DNA of 64,000 nucleotides from Girardinichthys multiradiatus. Taxonomy: Eukaryota > Chordata > Actinopteri > Cyprinodontiformes > Goodeidae. Positions 1-10,706 of this stretch are shown in pieces. The first letter of the stretch is position 1. Every line of letters starts with the position of its first letter. Under the pieces are notes generated by a model. That model made no database searches, was not told the origin of the DNA, and worked only from the letters and a program-made list of their open reading frames with translations. The translations under genes and the position numbers were made by a program. The stretch is from the NCBI RefSeq assembly GCF_021462225.1, contig NC_061797.1, positions 25,381,093 to 25,445,092 of the forward strand, in the 5' to 3' direction.

Positions 1-46
1 ACACACATACAGTGCGGAGAGAATCACACAATGTATCAAATACCCA

Positions 47-48
<2 letters not shown>

Positions 49-114
<66 letters not shown>
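49..114. repeat. (TA)n followed by (GA)n microsatellite
   Basis: About 25 TA units run directly into about 8 GA units. This is seen directly. It is a compound dinucleotide microsatellite, probably length-polymorphic, with no gene association visible. Confidence 0.97.
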
Positions 115-115
<1 letters not shown>

Positions 116-2255
116 GTTTAGGCCTAAAATAATAACTAGTAATGTACCAATCGACTAGGCAAAGATTAGTGGTGGAATATTTTCCGTAACGATGAATTGT
201 GGGTCAAATACCGGAATTTTTTTTTCCACCGTTCATTGAAAGCATAAAAATTAAGAACTCCCACCATTTTAGGCCTGTATGGGCAATGATGCACTATTTT
301 CAAGTTTGCTAAAAAATGTTTGGTTAGGAACATTTGCTGTAATTCATAAATTGGGAGAGTCAAACTACTACCTCTGTCAGAGAATCTACGGCATACATTT
401 ATTTTTTTCATTTTGATGTGTTTTAGTCTGTATAAAACAAAATTGTAATTGGTCAAAATTGGTTCCAGCAGGTGAGACCTTCAAGAAAACCGGAATTCAG
501 TATCGACCAGAAAAAGCCTGGTTGTTGCATCTACATCAATAATAATAAACATGTCTTTCCTTCAAGCTTTTCTCTGTAGAGGGTCGCCCCAGTTGAACAG
601 AAAGCCATCCAGCACTGAAACTGATATTTATCCTTCAAGAATAACTTATTCAGATACCTTCAGGGCCTCTGGTCTGTGGGAGTGCATGTGAAACATCAAA
701 AAGGATAAATGACCAATGGAGTTGAACCCAGGTTCTGTTGAGTGTTCACTACTGCAACACATTTCTGTCTTAATATTGAGGAGCTGTGACAGATTCAAGA
801 AGGTGTAAAGAAGAGAGGACTCATGCACAGCACATTGTCCAGATTGTGGTCCAACGTTTACTCTGAAAAAATAAAAGTAAAGCACAGGGAGCCGTTCAAC
901 CTCACAGCTATGGTAATACCATATTTTTGAAGATTAAAATAAGTTATGTGATATATTATAAATTATTCAATTTTTTTACAGTATAACAAAGAGTGACAAA
1001 CACACATTTCTGGGTAAAAAGAAACATTGTTAAACTATGTTTAATTCTTATTTTCCAAAATTCTATCTTTGGCTAGAATCTGGCTGACATGTGTCCTGCA
1101 GGGCAAACTTCCCTAAATGTTAGAAATATACAACTTGTGCTGAACTGTGGATATAAACATCATTAACAAGCTTGTTTTCTCTATTCATCATTGAAAATAA
1201 TGCTTTGTTGTAGATGCTAATGTTGTTCTGCCATCTTATTAACCTGAAAAAATATAGTTTTTGTCAGTAATTGTTATTTTCATATTTTCCAGATATATTT
1301 CTTAAAGTGTGTGTAGTCTATAGTGACCTCTAGCTGCCAAATGGCAGACTGCAACCAAGTGAAATACTCCCCTTAGCCCCACCAAAGTAAAGTGTGAAAG
1401 AAATATGTGTTTATTTATGAAGGAAATGTAAGATGACCCTGGGTTAGAATACAAATGCAGCAGTGAGCTGGAGGGACATGGACTTGCAACACCTCCTGAT
1501 ATAAGATGCTGATTTGAATGCTTACAGAATGAAAACACCATTTATTTTTGTGCACTTCTAAACAGATTAAAGCAGAGATGCAAACAATAGATTGCATATC
1601 TGCCAGTAAATCTTCCTAAAGATTAAATGCTGCAGTTCATAGCCTTTGTACGTTCACTAATGTTAAAACAGTGTCATCACTTCAAAACCGTATATTTAGC
1701 AGCTAATTAACAGAATGTATATTCTCCAAAAATGCCTCTCTCTTAATTTGATTGCATATTGCTGTCGTTATAACAGGAATATTGAGTGTGAATAAGATAA
1801 ATGAATACAATGTATTGGCCAATGCAAGTCAGCACACATTTGCTGGTCAAAGGCAATTTCACTCTCTGGAGCATTATTGAACACACTGACCACACAGCTG
1901 TGTTATTCCTTGTGAAGCTATCCAATATAATTTTCTTTTCAAATACACAGCCCTTCTCTTATTGCTCCTCATTCTGACACACATCTTTGTTGCTGTTGTT
2001 ATTTGTCAGCGGCACACAGTTTGTATAACAATATTATTAACACTATTATTATTGGCACATTGTTGGTTCTACATTTTAAAAACTTATTTAAATATATTTT
2101 TATTGACAGAGTATTTCCTGTGTCTTAGGACCAGCTAAATGCTGTGGAGTTGTGCATGAGAGAGGTGTGGCACTTTTTATGTTGTAGCCTATAGACCATG
2201 CTGTTGAGTGTTTACTTCATACTTTCATGACAAATTACTAATTTCTAAAGTATAT
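115..2255. other. AT-rich sequence without a recognised gene
   Basis: No open frame here resembles a known protein and no splice-bounded coding block was recognised on either strand. The longest frames are under 100 codons and low in complexity. The stretch is either 5' flank or a long 5' intron of the plekha7 gene downstream. Ancient repeats too decayed to recognise by eye may be present. Confidence 0.6.
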
Positions 2256-3810
2256 CTCTTAGTACTCGTACTAGTACTCGTCGTCTTCCGCTTATCCGGG
2301 ACCGGGTCGCGGGGGCAGCAGACTCAGCAGAGACGCCCAGACGTCCCTCTCTCCAGACACCTCCTCCAGGGGGATCCCAAGGCGTTCCCAGGCCAGCTGA
2401 GAGACATAGTCCCTCCAGCGTGTCCTGGGCCGTCCCCTGGGCCCCCTCCCGGTGGGACGTGCCTGGAACACCTCGGGAGGAAGGCGTCCAGGAGGCATCC
2501 GGTATAGATGCCCGAGCCACCTCAACTGGCTCCTCTCGATGTGGAGGAGCAGCAGCTCTACTCTGAGCCCCTCCCGGATGGCCGAGCTCCTCACCTTATC
2601 TCTAAGGGAGTGCCCGGCCACCCTACGGAGGAAGCTCATTTCAGCCGCTTGTATCCGGGATCTCGTTCTTTCGGTCATGACCCAAAGTTCATGGCCATAG
2701 GTGAGGGTAGGAACGTAGACCGACCGGTAAATCGAGAGCTTTGCTTTTCGGCTCAGCTCTCTCTTCACCACAACGAACCGGCACAGCGCCCCCATTACTG
2801 TGGCAGCCGCACCGATCCGTCTGTCGATCTCCCGCTCCATTCTTCCCTCACTTGTGAACAAGACCCCGAGATACTTAAACTCCTCCACTTGAGGCAGGAT
2901 CTCCCCTCCAACCTGAAGAGGACAAGCCACCCTTTTCCGGTCGAGTACCATGGCCTCGGACTTGGAGGAGCTGATCCTCATCCCAGCCGCTTCACACTCG
3001 GCTGCGAACCGCCCCAGTGGATTCTGTAGGTCTTGGCTAGATGGGGCCAGCAGGACCACGTCATCCGCAAAAAGAAGAGACAAAATCCACTGGTCCCCAA
3101 ACCAGACCCCCTCCGGCCCTTGGCTGCGTCTAGAAATCCTGTCCATAAAAGTTATGAACAGGACCGGTGACAAAGGGCAGCCCTGCCAGAGTCCAACATG
3201 CACCGGGAACAGGTCCGACTTAGTGCCGGCAATGCGGACCAAACTCCTGCTCTGCTAGTACAGGGACCGGATGGCCCCTAATAAAGGGCCCCCGATTCCA
3301 TACACCTGGAGCACCCCCCACAGGGCATCACGAGGGACACAGTCGAATGCCTTCTCCAGGTCCACAAAACACATGTGAACCGGTTGGGCAAACTCCCATG
3401 AACCCTCGAGCACCCTGTAGAGGGTATAGAGCTGGTCCAGTGTTCCACGGCCGGGACGAAAACCACACTGGTCCTCCTGAAGCCGGGGTTCCACTATCGG
3501 CTGGACTCTCCTCTCCAATACCCTGGCATAGGCCTTACCAGGGAGGCTGAGGAGTGTGATCCCCTTGTAGTTGGAACACACCCTCCGGTCCCCCTTCTTA
3601 TGAAGGGGGACCACCACCCCAGTCTGCCAGTCCAGAAGCTCTGTCCCCGACCGCCACGCAATGTTGAAGAGGCATGTCAACCATGACAGCCCTACAACAT
3701 CCAGAGACTTGAGGTACTCAGGGCGGATCTCATCCACCCCCGAAGCCTTGCCACCGCGGAGCTTTTTAACCACCTCGGTGACTTCAGCCTGGGTGATGAA
3801 AGAGTCCAAT
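2256..3810 (-). mobile_element. 5'-truncated non-LTR retrotransposon (LINE), minus strand
   Basis: The block is clearly more GC-rich than its flanks and encodes a reverse transcriptase read on the minus strand. Its 3' end (low coordinates, about 2,262-2,300) carries short TACTCG/TACTAG-type tandem units beside a CTTCCGCTTATCCGGG motif, as expected for a LINE that ends in a simple repeat rather than poly(A). The 5' part (endonuclease domain and start of the frame) is missing, since homology stops near 3,810. No clear target-site duplication was seen. This is a very common teleost LINE type; I am not certain of the clade (CR1/L2/RTE-like). The same tail occurs as a tiny palindromic insert at 37,762-37,813. 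Confidence 0.9.
2292..3809 (-). pseudogene. LINE reverse transcriptase, broken by an in-frame stop
   Basis: Reading the minus strand from 3,809, the translation has the usual reverse transcriptase blocks: a finger region with GGKASGVDEIRPE, the SNYKGITLL block, FRPGRGTLDQL, and a palm block VDLEKAFDCVPRDALW. The catalytic FADDVVLLA follows in the second half, then a thumb/C-terminal region (YLGVLFTSEGRMEREIDRR, a PTLTYGHELWVMTERT block) and an Arg/Pro-rich tail. One TAG stop near 3,256 divides the frame into about 184 and 316 codons; the residue after RSLY has mutated to a stop. The N-terminal endonuclease is absent. It therefore cannot make a complete retrotransposon protein and is a dead copy. 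Confidence 0.9.
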
Positions 3811-5167
3811 TAGGGTGATGGCAAGGAGGCCATCATCAAAGGATAAACCATCAAACCAGCAGCAGAAACATAAAAAAGATGGTCAGCATATATAAGATAA
3901 GTTTGTGTGCTGTAATGTCAATACAGGTTTTTTTCATTGATTATTGAGAAGGGTCTAAATAATTTCCAACATGCCATCTTTTAATAATATCTAAATAAAA
4001 ACAGATTATTTTTGTTTTATTTTTTCAAATTTAAAGGTCACTTTACATTGTTTTATTTTTTGAGGGACTCTTGCCTCATTCTCTTTCACAAATAATCTGT
4101 TTGGTTTAGGAAAAATAATTAGAAATCAAAATCTTCTAGGAGTATAAAAACATTTGGGCATAAATGTAAGCAAATGAATTGATATAAGTAAGTTATTTTA
4201 GTGACCAATCACCAGCAGCATCTGGTTAGATAATCTAAGTAGCCAGGAAGAGGACAGGGTCTGAAATAAGTCCACAAAATATTTGGGGCCTTCACCATGG
4301 AGTGGTCTAATATCCAGTTTAAGTGACAGTACATTATTGCTAAATATCAATTAGGTAAGATATAGCTGGCCAGATCTGTCTTGAACTTGGTTAACTGGCG
4401 TTGCTATATTGATTGACTCAGATAAATAATAATGTCTCTTCATTTGAAAATGAGAATTGAAAATATAATTAGTTGGGAAATAATAATAATAACCTAACCC
4501 TAAACGTTGTGTTTTCATTAGGTGTAAGCGGAAAGTCCTCATAATAAACAGAAATAAGGGTGGCAGCAGTAAAAGTGAGTGGGTGAGGTATGAATGATGA
4601 CTAGGCTGTCTGTGGAATCGACCTACACCACCTTCATCCAGCCCTCTGCTCTTATCTATATGTCTGTCGGTGGATTATTGAGCTGTCCTTCCAGCAGCTC
4701 GAGCTGCCACTCAGCTATTCTCTCCATCCTTCATCCCTCGTTCCTGCTGGCTGTCTGGGTGGGATCTGATAAAGTTGACTCGAGGTGAATCAGAGGGCTC
4801 TGGTTGCAGTCAGAGACCAAGGTCAGCACTTCTGGACAGCACAGCGAAGTGATTACTACTCATCTATGGTAGCCGGAGACGGTTGGAGGTTGGGTCCTTC
4901 CCGTTTTCCTATGTTGCCAGCCTCTGTTGTCATTTCATTCCTTTTCCTACTAGCTAGGTAGAGCTGGGTTCCGTAAGTGTTGGAGTATCCCAGTGTTGTT
5001 GAGAGTTAAGAGGGAGATAGAGCTGAAACAGCAGATCTCCTTCTCTCTGACACTCCTCTCTGTGGCCTTTCCAGCACACTCATCAAGCTGATTCACTTTA
5101 AATGCATAAAGCAAGCTGAAAGAAACACTGCTTTTTGTCTGGGACAGATACAGACAGAAGAAAAGAA
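3811..5167. other. Non-coding stretch leading into a possible first exon
   Basis: 3,811-4,560 is AT-rich with no recognised gene or repeat. From about 4,600 to 5,170 base composition becomes more balanced and the sequence is pyrimidine-rich in places (around 4,680-4,760 and 5,035-5,085), ending in the candidate exon listed separately. No TATA box or CpG island was convincing. Confidence 0.4.
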
Positions 5168-5201
5168 ATGGATGCTGTCTTCTTAGGTTCGCCGTTGACT
5201 G
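5168..5201 (+). other. Possible alternative first coding exon (ATG to strong donor)
   Basis: An ATG at 5,168 opens 11 codons (MDAVFLGSPLT plus one base) that run into a consensus donor CTG|GTGAGT. The upstream 100 bases are purine-rich and lack a long open frame, as in a 5' UTR. It ends in phase 1. The first visible plekha7 coding exon (27,256) needs a preceding phase of 2, so this cannot join it directly. It would need an unseen exon, or act as a non-coding leader. No homology was recognised; transcript data would decide. Confidence 0.2.
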
Positions 5202-5744
5202 GTGAGTACTACCGTGTACTTAGAAAGGATTCCATAATTTTACTAGGAGTATGTATGTTTCTGATAGCTTTGGAATGAAAGTGGCTGAAGATAGTGGTAC
5301 ATGGCTCGTTTAGCTGCTCTGCCATACACACAGAAGCTAGCCAGTTCACTGTCAACTTACTACAGTCATGTTCTGTTTATTTCTATGCTGCATTTAAAAT
5401 ATTTTGTACATTCAGTGTCTTTTCATTTTATTTACATGCTATTAATATTTCTTTGGTGTTTAGTCATTTTTTGTTTCTAACAGTAGTTAGATGTTTATGC
5501 ACTGTCACTTTAAGAATTTGCATTCATTCTTTGCTAGTATTGATGCATTTGACTCTTTGGCAGTTTTAAAGATAAGGCTATCGGTTGTAATGTATAAATA
5601 TGTTCAAGTGGATGTGTATATTGCTAATATGAGGTGCAAATGTAGAAGTTAACAGGAAGAAAGTTCTCAGTATCCAGCACTTCACAGGACAGCGTATGAA
5701 ATTAATGTTTGGAAAACGTCTAAATTCAGCTGATATCTCCACAA

Positions 5745-5773
5745 TCACACCCACTCCTGTGTAGTGGGTGTGA
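5745..5773. repeat. Short perfect hairpin (11-bp arms)
   Basis: TCACACCCACT (5,745-5,755) and its exact reverse complement AGTGGGTGTGA (5,763-5,773) flank a 7-base loop. No run of T follows and no role is evident. Small perfect hairpins also arise as debris of palindromic transposons. Confidence 0.7.
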
Positions 5774-6015
5774 CAAAAGCTGACACTATACTATACATTG
5801 TTGTAGAGCTCAATCTGTAATCAGAAATTGTGACTTCACAGTCCCAAGGTAGAAAAAAATAACTGGAATGCTCCCTAAAATTGGAATTCCATCATAGAAA
5901 GTTGCAGATTTCGCACCTACCCCAATCTCAAAATACAATATGGCCACCTCAGATATAAAAACACAGAGACAGCTGCAGCACTTCTGATCTTATTTCATTA
6001 AATCAGTCACACATA

Positions 6016-7581
6016 CTGGTCCTTCTCAAAATATTAGCATATTGTGATAAAGTTCATTATTTTCCATAATGTCATGATGAAAATTTAACATTCATATATT
6101 TTAGATTCATTGCACACTAACTGAAATATTTCAGGTCTTTTATTGTCTTAATGCGGATGATTTTGGCATACAGCTCATGAAAACCCAAAATTCCTATCTC
6201 ACAAAATTAGCATATCATTAAAAGGGTCTCTAAACGAGCTATGAACCTAATCATCTGAATCAACGAGTTAACTCTCAACACCTGCAAAAGATTCCTGAGG
6301 CCTTTAAAATTCCCAGCCTGGTTCATCACTCAAAACCCCAATCATGGGTAAGACTGCCGACCTGACTGCTGTCCAGAAGGCCACTATTGACACCCTCAAG
6401 CAAGAGGGTAAGACAGAGAAAGAAATTTCTGAATGAATAGGCTGTTCAGAGTGCTGTATCAAGGCACCTCAGTGGGAAGTCTGTAGGAAGGAAAAAGTGT
6501 GGCAGAAAACGCTGCACAACGAGAAGAGGTGACCGGACCCTGAGGAAGATTGTGGAGAAGGGCCGATTCCAGACCTTGGGGGACCTGCGGAAGCAGTGGA
6601 CTGAGTCTGGAGTAGAAACATCCAGAGCCACCGTGCACAGGCGTGTGCAGGAAATGGGCTACAGGTGCCGCATTCCCCAGACCTGGGCTACAGAGAAGCA
6701 GCACTGGACTGTTGCTCAGTGGTCCAAAGTACTTTTTTCAGATGAAAGCAAATTCTGCATGTCATTCAGAAATCAAGGTGCCAGAGTCTGGAGGAAGACT
6801 GGGGAGAAGGAAATGCCAAAATGCCAGAAGTCCAGTGTCAAGTACCCACAGTCAGTGATGGTCTGGGGTGCCGTGTCATCTGCTGGTGTTGGTCCACTGT
6901 GTTTTATCAAGGGCAGGGTCTATGCAGCTAGCTATCAGGAGATTTTGGAGCACTTCATGCTTCCATCTGCTGAAAAGCTTTATGGAGATGAAGATTTCAT
7001 TTTTCAGCACGACCTGGCACCTGCTCACAGTGCCAAAACCACTGGTAAATGGTTTACTGACCATGGTATCACTGTGCTCAATTGGCCGGCCAACTCTCCT
7101 GACCTGAACCCCATAGAGAATCTGTGGGATATTGTGAAGAGAACGTTGAGAGACTCAAGACCCAACACTCTGGATGAGCTAAAGGCTGCTATCGAAGCAT
7201 CCTGGGCCTCCATAAGACCTCAGCAGTGCCACAGGCTGATTGCCTCCATGCCACGCCGCATTGAAGCAGTCATTTCTGCAAAAGGATTCCCGACCAAGTA
7301 TTGAGTGCATAACTGTACATGATTATTTGAAGGTTGACGTTTTTTGTATTAAAAACACTTTTCTTTTATTGGTCGGATGGAATATGCTAATTTTGTGAGA
7401 TAGAAATTTTGGATTTTCATGAGCTGTATGCCAAAATCATCCGTATTAAGACAATAAAAGACCTAAAATATTTCAGTTAGTGTGCAATGAATCTAAAATA
7501 TATGAATGTTAAATTTTCATCATGACATTATGGAAAATAATGAACTTTATCACAATATGCTAATATTTTGAGAAGGACCAG
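6016..7581 (+). mobile_element. Tc1-type DNA transposon, copy 1 (decayed)
   Basis: The 1,566-bp element is bounded by TA dinucleotides (6,014-6,015 and 7,582-7,583), the standard Tc1/mariner target duplication. Its ends are long inverted repeats of about 200 bp starting CTGGTCCTTCTCAAAATATT and ending with the complement. Between them lies a transposase frame on the + strand that is broken. The same family appears at 21,574-23,184 (minus) and 33,283-34,892 (plus). The element sits in DNA upstream of the first visible plekha7 exon. Confidence 0.97.
6344..7304 (+). pseudogene. Tc1 transposase pseudogene, copy 1
   Basis: The frame starts MGKTADLTAVQKATIDTLKQ like copy 3, but carries three lesions relative to it: CGA to TGA at codon 31 (Arg31 to stop), a 2-base deletion shortly after in the helix-turn-helix, and an in-frame loss of 14 codons (114-127, the segment after the second DNA-binding helix). 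From 6,552 on, the catalytic core is open: SDES, FQHDLAPAHS and NSPDLNPIENLW, i.e. all three DD34E residues remain. Without the N-terminal paired-like DNA-binding region it cannot act as a normal transposase. Confidence 0.95.
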
Positions 7582-7583
7582 TA

Positions 7584-10362
7584 TTTGTGGGCATTCCTAC
7601 AGAAAAATACAGATGAGTATGAGATGAGGGTTTTCTAATAAAGATGTAGGAAATCCAACAGGTTTTCCAACTTGAACTTGATTCGTTTGGGTGTGATGCC
7701 CTATTTCAGAGGCAAATGGAACATAGTCTCTTCCAGTGCTTCGAGAGAACAATTAGTATTGTATTTGTATATGATCTATATTGGTATATGCTTCCTTAAA
7801 GGTTCTGTACTTCTGTATTTTATTTTTGTGATTCATTTTGTTATTTAATTGATTTTCATTGCTACTAGTACAGCTACTACTGGCTGCCAAGTAACAAATG
7901 TTTTTTTTCCGTCACTGATTTGTACCCAGTAATACCTGAATAACACTATAAAAGAACATGAAGCTGAAACACAAGCTTTATCTAAAGTACAGCTCATGAG
8001 AATATGTTTTTTTAGTACGTTTACTTATGCTATTCCCATCAATACATATATTAGACAAAGGTAAAAGATACCTTTTCATCTTAAAGTGCCAAAAATAAAT
8101 CTTAAAAAAGTGATTGCAAAGTAAACTCTTTGGGTTAATAAGTAAAATAAGTTGTTTTGAAACATGAAGAGGTTGAAAGTAAGATTGTCAAATTTAGACT
8201 GAGTAGCAGATAAGTAAGAATGAATTTTAGTGATTAATAATTGGATTGTGCTTTCTCCTATTTATTTTTCGGTACAAATAACAGTACAGTTACACTCACG
8301 ATTATTCATACCCTCGGGAGTTTTAGATTTAAAATAGTTTTTATTTACCCAAGAATTTTTTTTTCTGATACAAAAATAGACGAGCATCTCTCAATAAAAA
8401 AAAAACAAAAAACAATGTAAAAGAAGTACTGGTTTTGAACAAATAATTGTGTCTGCTTTTTAACACATACAACATGGCATGTTGAAAATGATTTAACCTT
8501 CTCAAAAATCTTTGGAAAAGTCTGTATTGGCATTACAGCAATCAAACATATCTTTTAACTGCAGACCAGTTTTTGCTTGTTTCCACTGGTTTCCACCAAT
8601 TTTATTTTTGGTGATGAGCCTCCATACAATCATCCTGATCTTTAGTTCCCTTCACAGACTCTCAGTCAAGTAAGAACTTTAATCTTGGTCACTTTGAAAC
8701 CTTAATATTACTTCCAGTCAGAAGAAACATAATGGTAAAATTAAATGATTACTTTGGACCTAAATCTGCCAGGGGTTTAAAAATTGTTGGGCTTAACAAT
8801 GTAGTCAAGAGTTGAACTCATAAATTATATTTAGGATTAGTGACATTTGGGCCATTGATCACCATGAATCTCCTCCTCCATTCTTAAATGCCATTTCTAT
8901 TTTAATTTGTAAAAAAAAAAAGAAAAAATTTAGAGTTGTGTGTGTTGTGGTATTTGGCTTTGCAACAAAATCCATAACAATCCATAATGTGAAAGACCAT
9001 TCCACTGCAATTTCTCTAATAGTTGCTGTTATTAAACTGAAATCACTGGATTTGCAGAAACATGGAATCCAATCCAGATAATGCACTGTGGACTTAAAAA
9101 GTAAAAAAAAAAAAAGAAATGTTAAAATTGCTGCAATATACATTCTATTACATTTTGGTAGAAATGTTACTGCAAAATATTTCCTCAAAGGGTGACTAAT
9201 GTTTAGTCTTTCTCTTTAATCCCTTATTTGTTCAGGTTGCAAACGTTAACTGTGTAAATCCTTATTTTCTGGAGGAATAGTCAAACCTGCTTCTGCATGA
9301 GGCATTATAAAACCCTGTTTAAGGTTCAAATTCTTTTTCATATTTTCTTGGTAGTTAAAGGAATCACAAGAGATGACTAATGTTTAGTTCAAATGTCCGT
9401 TGGTGGTCGTTAAGCACAGAGATCTGTCAGAATGATACTGTGATCTCATTGCTGACGAGGTCTTTACTTGGCGTGTGAGGGCTGCAACTCCTGAGGTATG
9501 TTAACGAGATGTGAAGGAGGGAGAAGGAGATGGATGAGAAGGAGTAGCGGAGGATGAAAGTCTGCTGAGGGCAACACAGGACGAGGGCATCAGCAGATGG
9601 ATGCAACCCTCCCTTCATGTGTCTGGGTGCAGGTATTGTAACTTTAATCTGAATTCCCTGAGTCCTTAGCTGTTGTAGAAGACATTTTTCATCTATGGCA
9701 GAGCTTCCCATATTAGCAGATAGAAGACATTTGTGACATGGCAAAGTCATCAGTCTCCCTAGCTGTTGGGTCATAGCCCAGCATTAACCTCCATTTCTCA
9801 TGTTTTTTTTCTGACTCCCCCGTTCATCTCATCTGGATGCATCTGGCAGCATTTCCTGTTTAAGCTGTTTACTGAGATCATCTTGGATAGTGAAGCTCTG
9901 CTGTGTAATGTGAAGAAGGAACATAGAAAAACCTGTGTTTCAAAAATCATTTTAATCTACACTTTTGAAAGGACATTCTAGTGCATTCTGCAAATTTTAA
10001 ACAGTTAGTATTTAGAAAATAAATATTTATTATCTAAAATCTGCATATTAGCTGCCAAAGTTGAGCACTTCTAACTTTCTTCACTTATTTCTGCAATCCC
10101 TCCCTCTTTACTTCCTTTCGCCCTCCTGATTCTCTGATTTCCTGCTGTGGATTTCCCGCATGACTGCAGAGGGAATGAAGCAGGGAGAGTGTCCAGTTAA
10201 GGGAGGTGCACACACAGCAGAGCTCTGCTTAGGGATGCATTCATTACAGAAGCAGAAGTAAGGAGAGAAAGAGTACAATTACAAAGAGAATGAGAGAGAT
10301 TTAAATATGATTTAATGGATTAGGGTAGTGATTTGTTCTATTTGTGCTTTTGAACTTCTTCC
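7584..10362. other. AT-rich non-coding stretch, likely old repeat relic at 8,281-8,830
   Basis: No gene was recognised. The part from about 8,281 (ACGATTATTCATACCCTCGG) to 8,830 reads like the decayed end of a Tc1-type element as seen widely in fish genomes, but ends and reading frame are lost, so this is only a suggestion. The rest, including the poly(A)/poly(T) tracts near 8,390 and 9,105, holds nothing I can name. Confidence 0.4.
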
Positions 10363-10706
10363 ATGATTACTCTGTGTGGTGGACTGGCCTTAAAAACCCC
10401 AATCACAAGTGTATGCGGCTCTCAGAGAAGAGGGACAGTTTGGCGATTGTGTGTATTTTTAGCTCCACAACACAGGAGAGGCGGGAAGCAGGTCGTTTTG
10501 AATGAATTGACGCCATGGTGCACAGCAGAGGACGTCAGCATCAGCAGCACTACCAGCTGGGAGAAGTGCACACACACAATCAGGCACCACAGAGACGAGC
10601 ACAGCACGGCAAATAACAGACCTGCAGCTAACATGCTGGGCACGCCAGGACAATCAAGCTCCCACGCCCCTTACAAGAGGCGGCCAGAGTGCGGGGCGGC
10701 TCGCAG
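10363..10706 (+). other. Possible upstream exon/promoter region ending in a donor-like site
   Basis: This block is less AT-rich than its surroundings, contains a GACGTCAG element (CRE-like, near 10,528) and a GC-rich stretch at 10,665-10,705 (GGCGGCCAGAGTGCGGGGCG), then GCAG|GTGTGT at 10,706/10,707. It is open for 122 codons from 10,363, but the translation resembles nothing I know and is Cys/Arg/Ser-rich, so I do not call it coding. A 5' untranslated exon of plekha7 is one possibility. Confidence 0.2.

Noticed and set aside
2208..3258. Plus-strand open frames of up to 173 codons across the LINE
   Set aside because: They are reverse-strand shadows of the reverse transcriptase; codon content follows the minus-strand frame.
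6459..7213. Long open frames on the strand opposite the Tc1 transposase (also in copies 2 and 3)
   Set aside because: They are antisense shadows of the transposase frame and repeat identically in all three copies.
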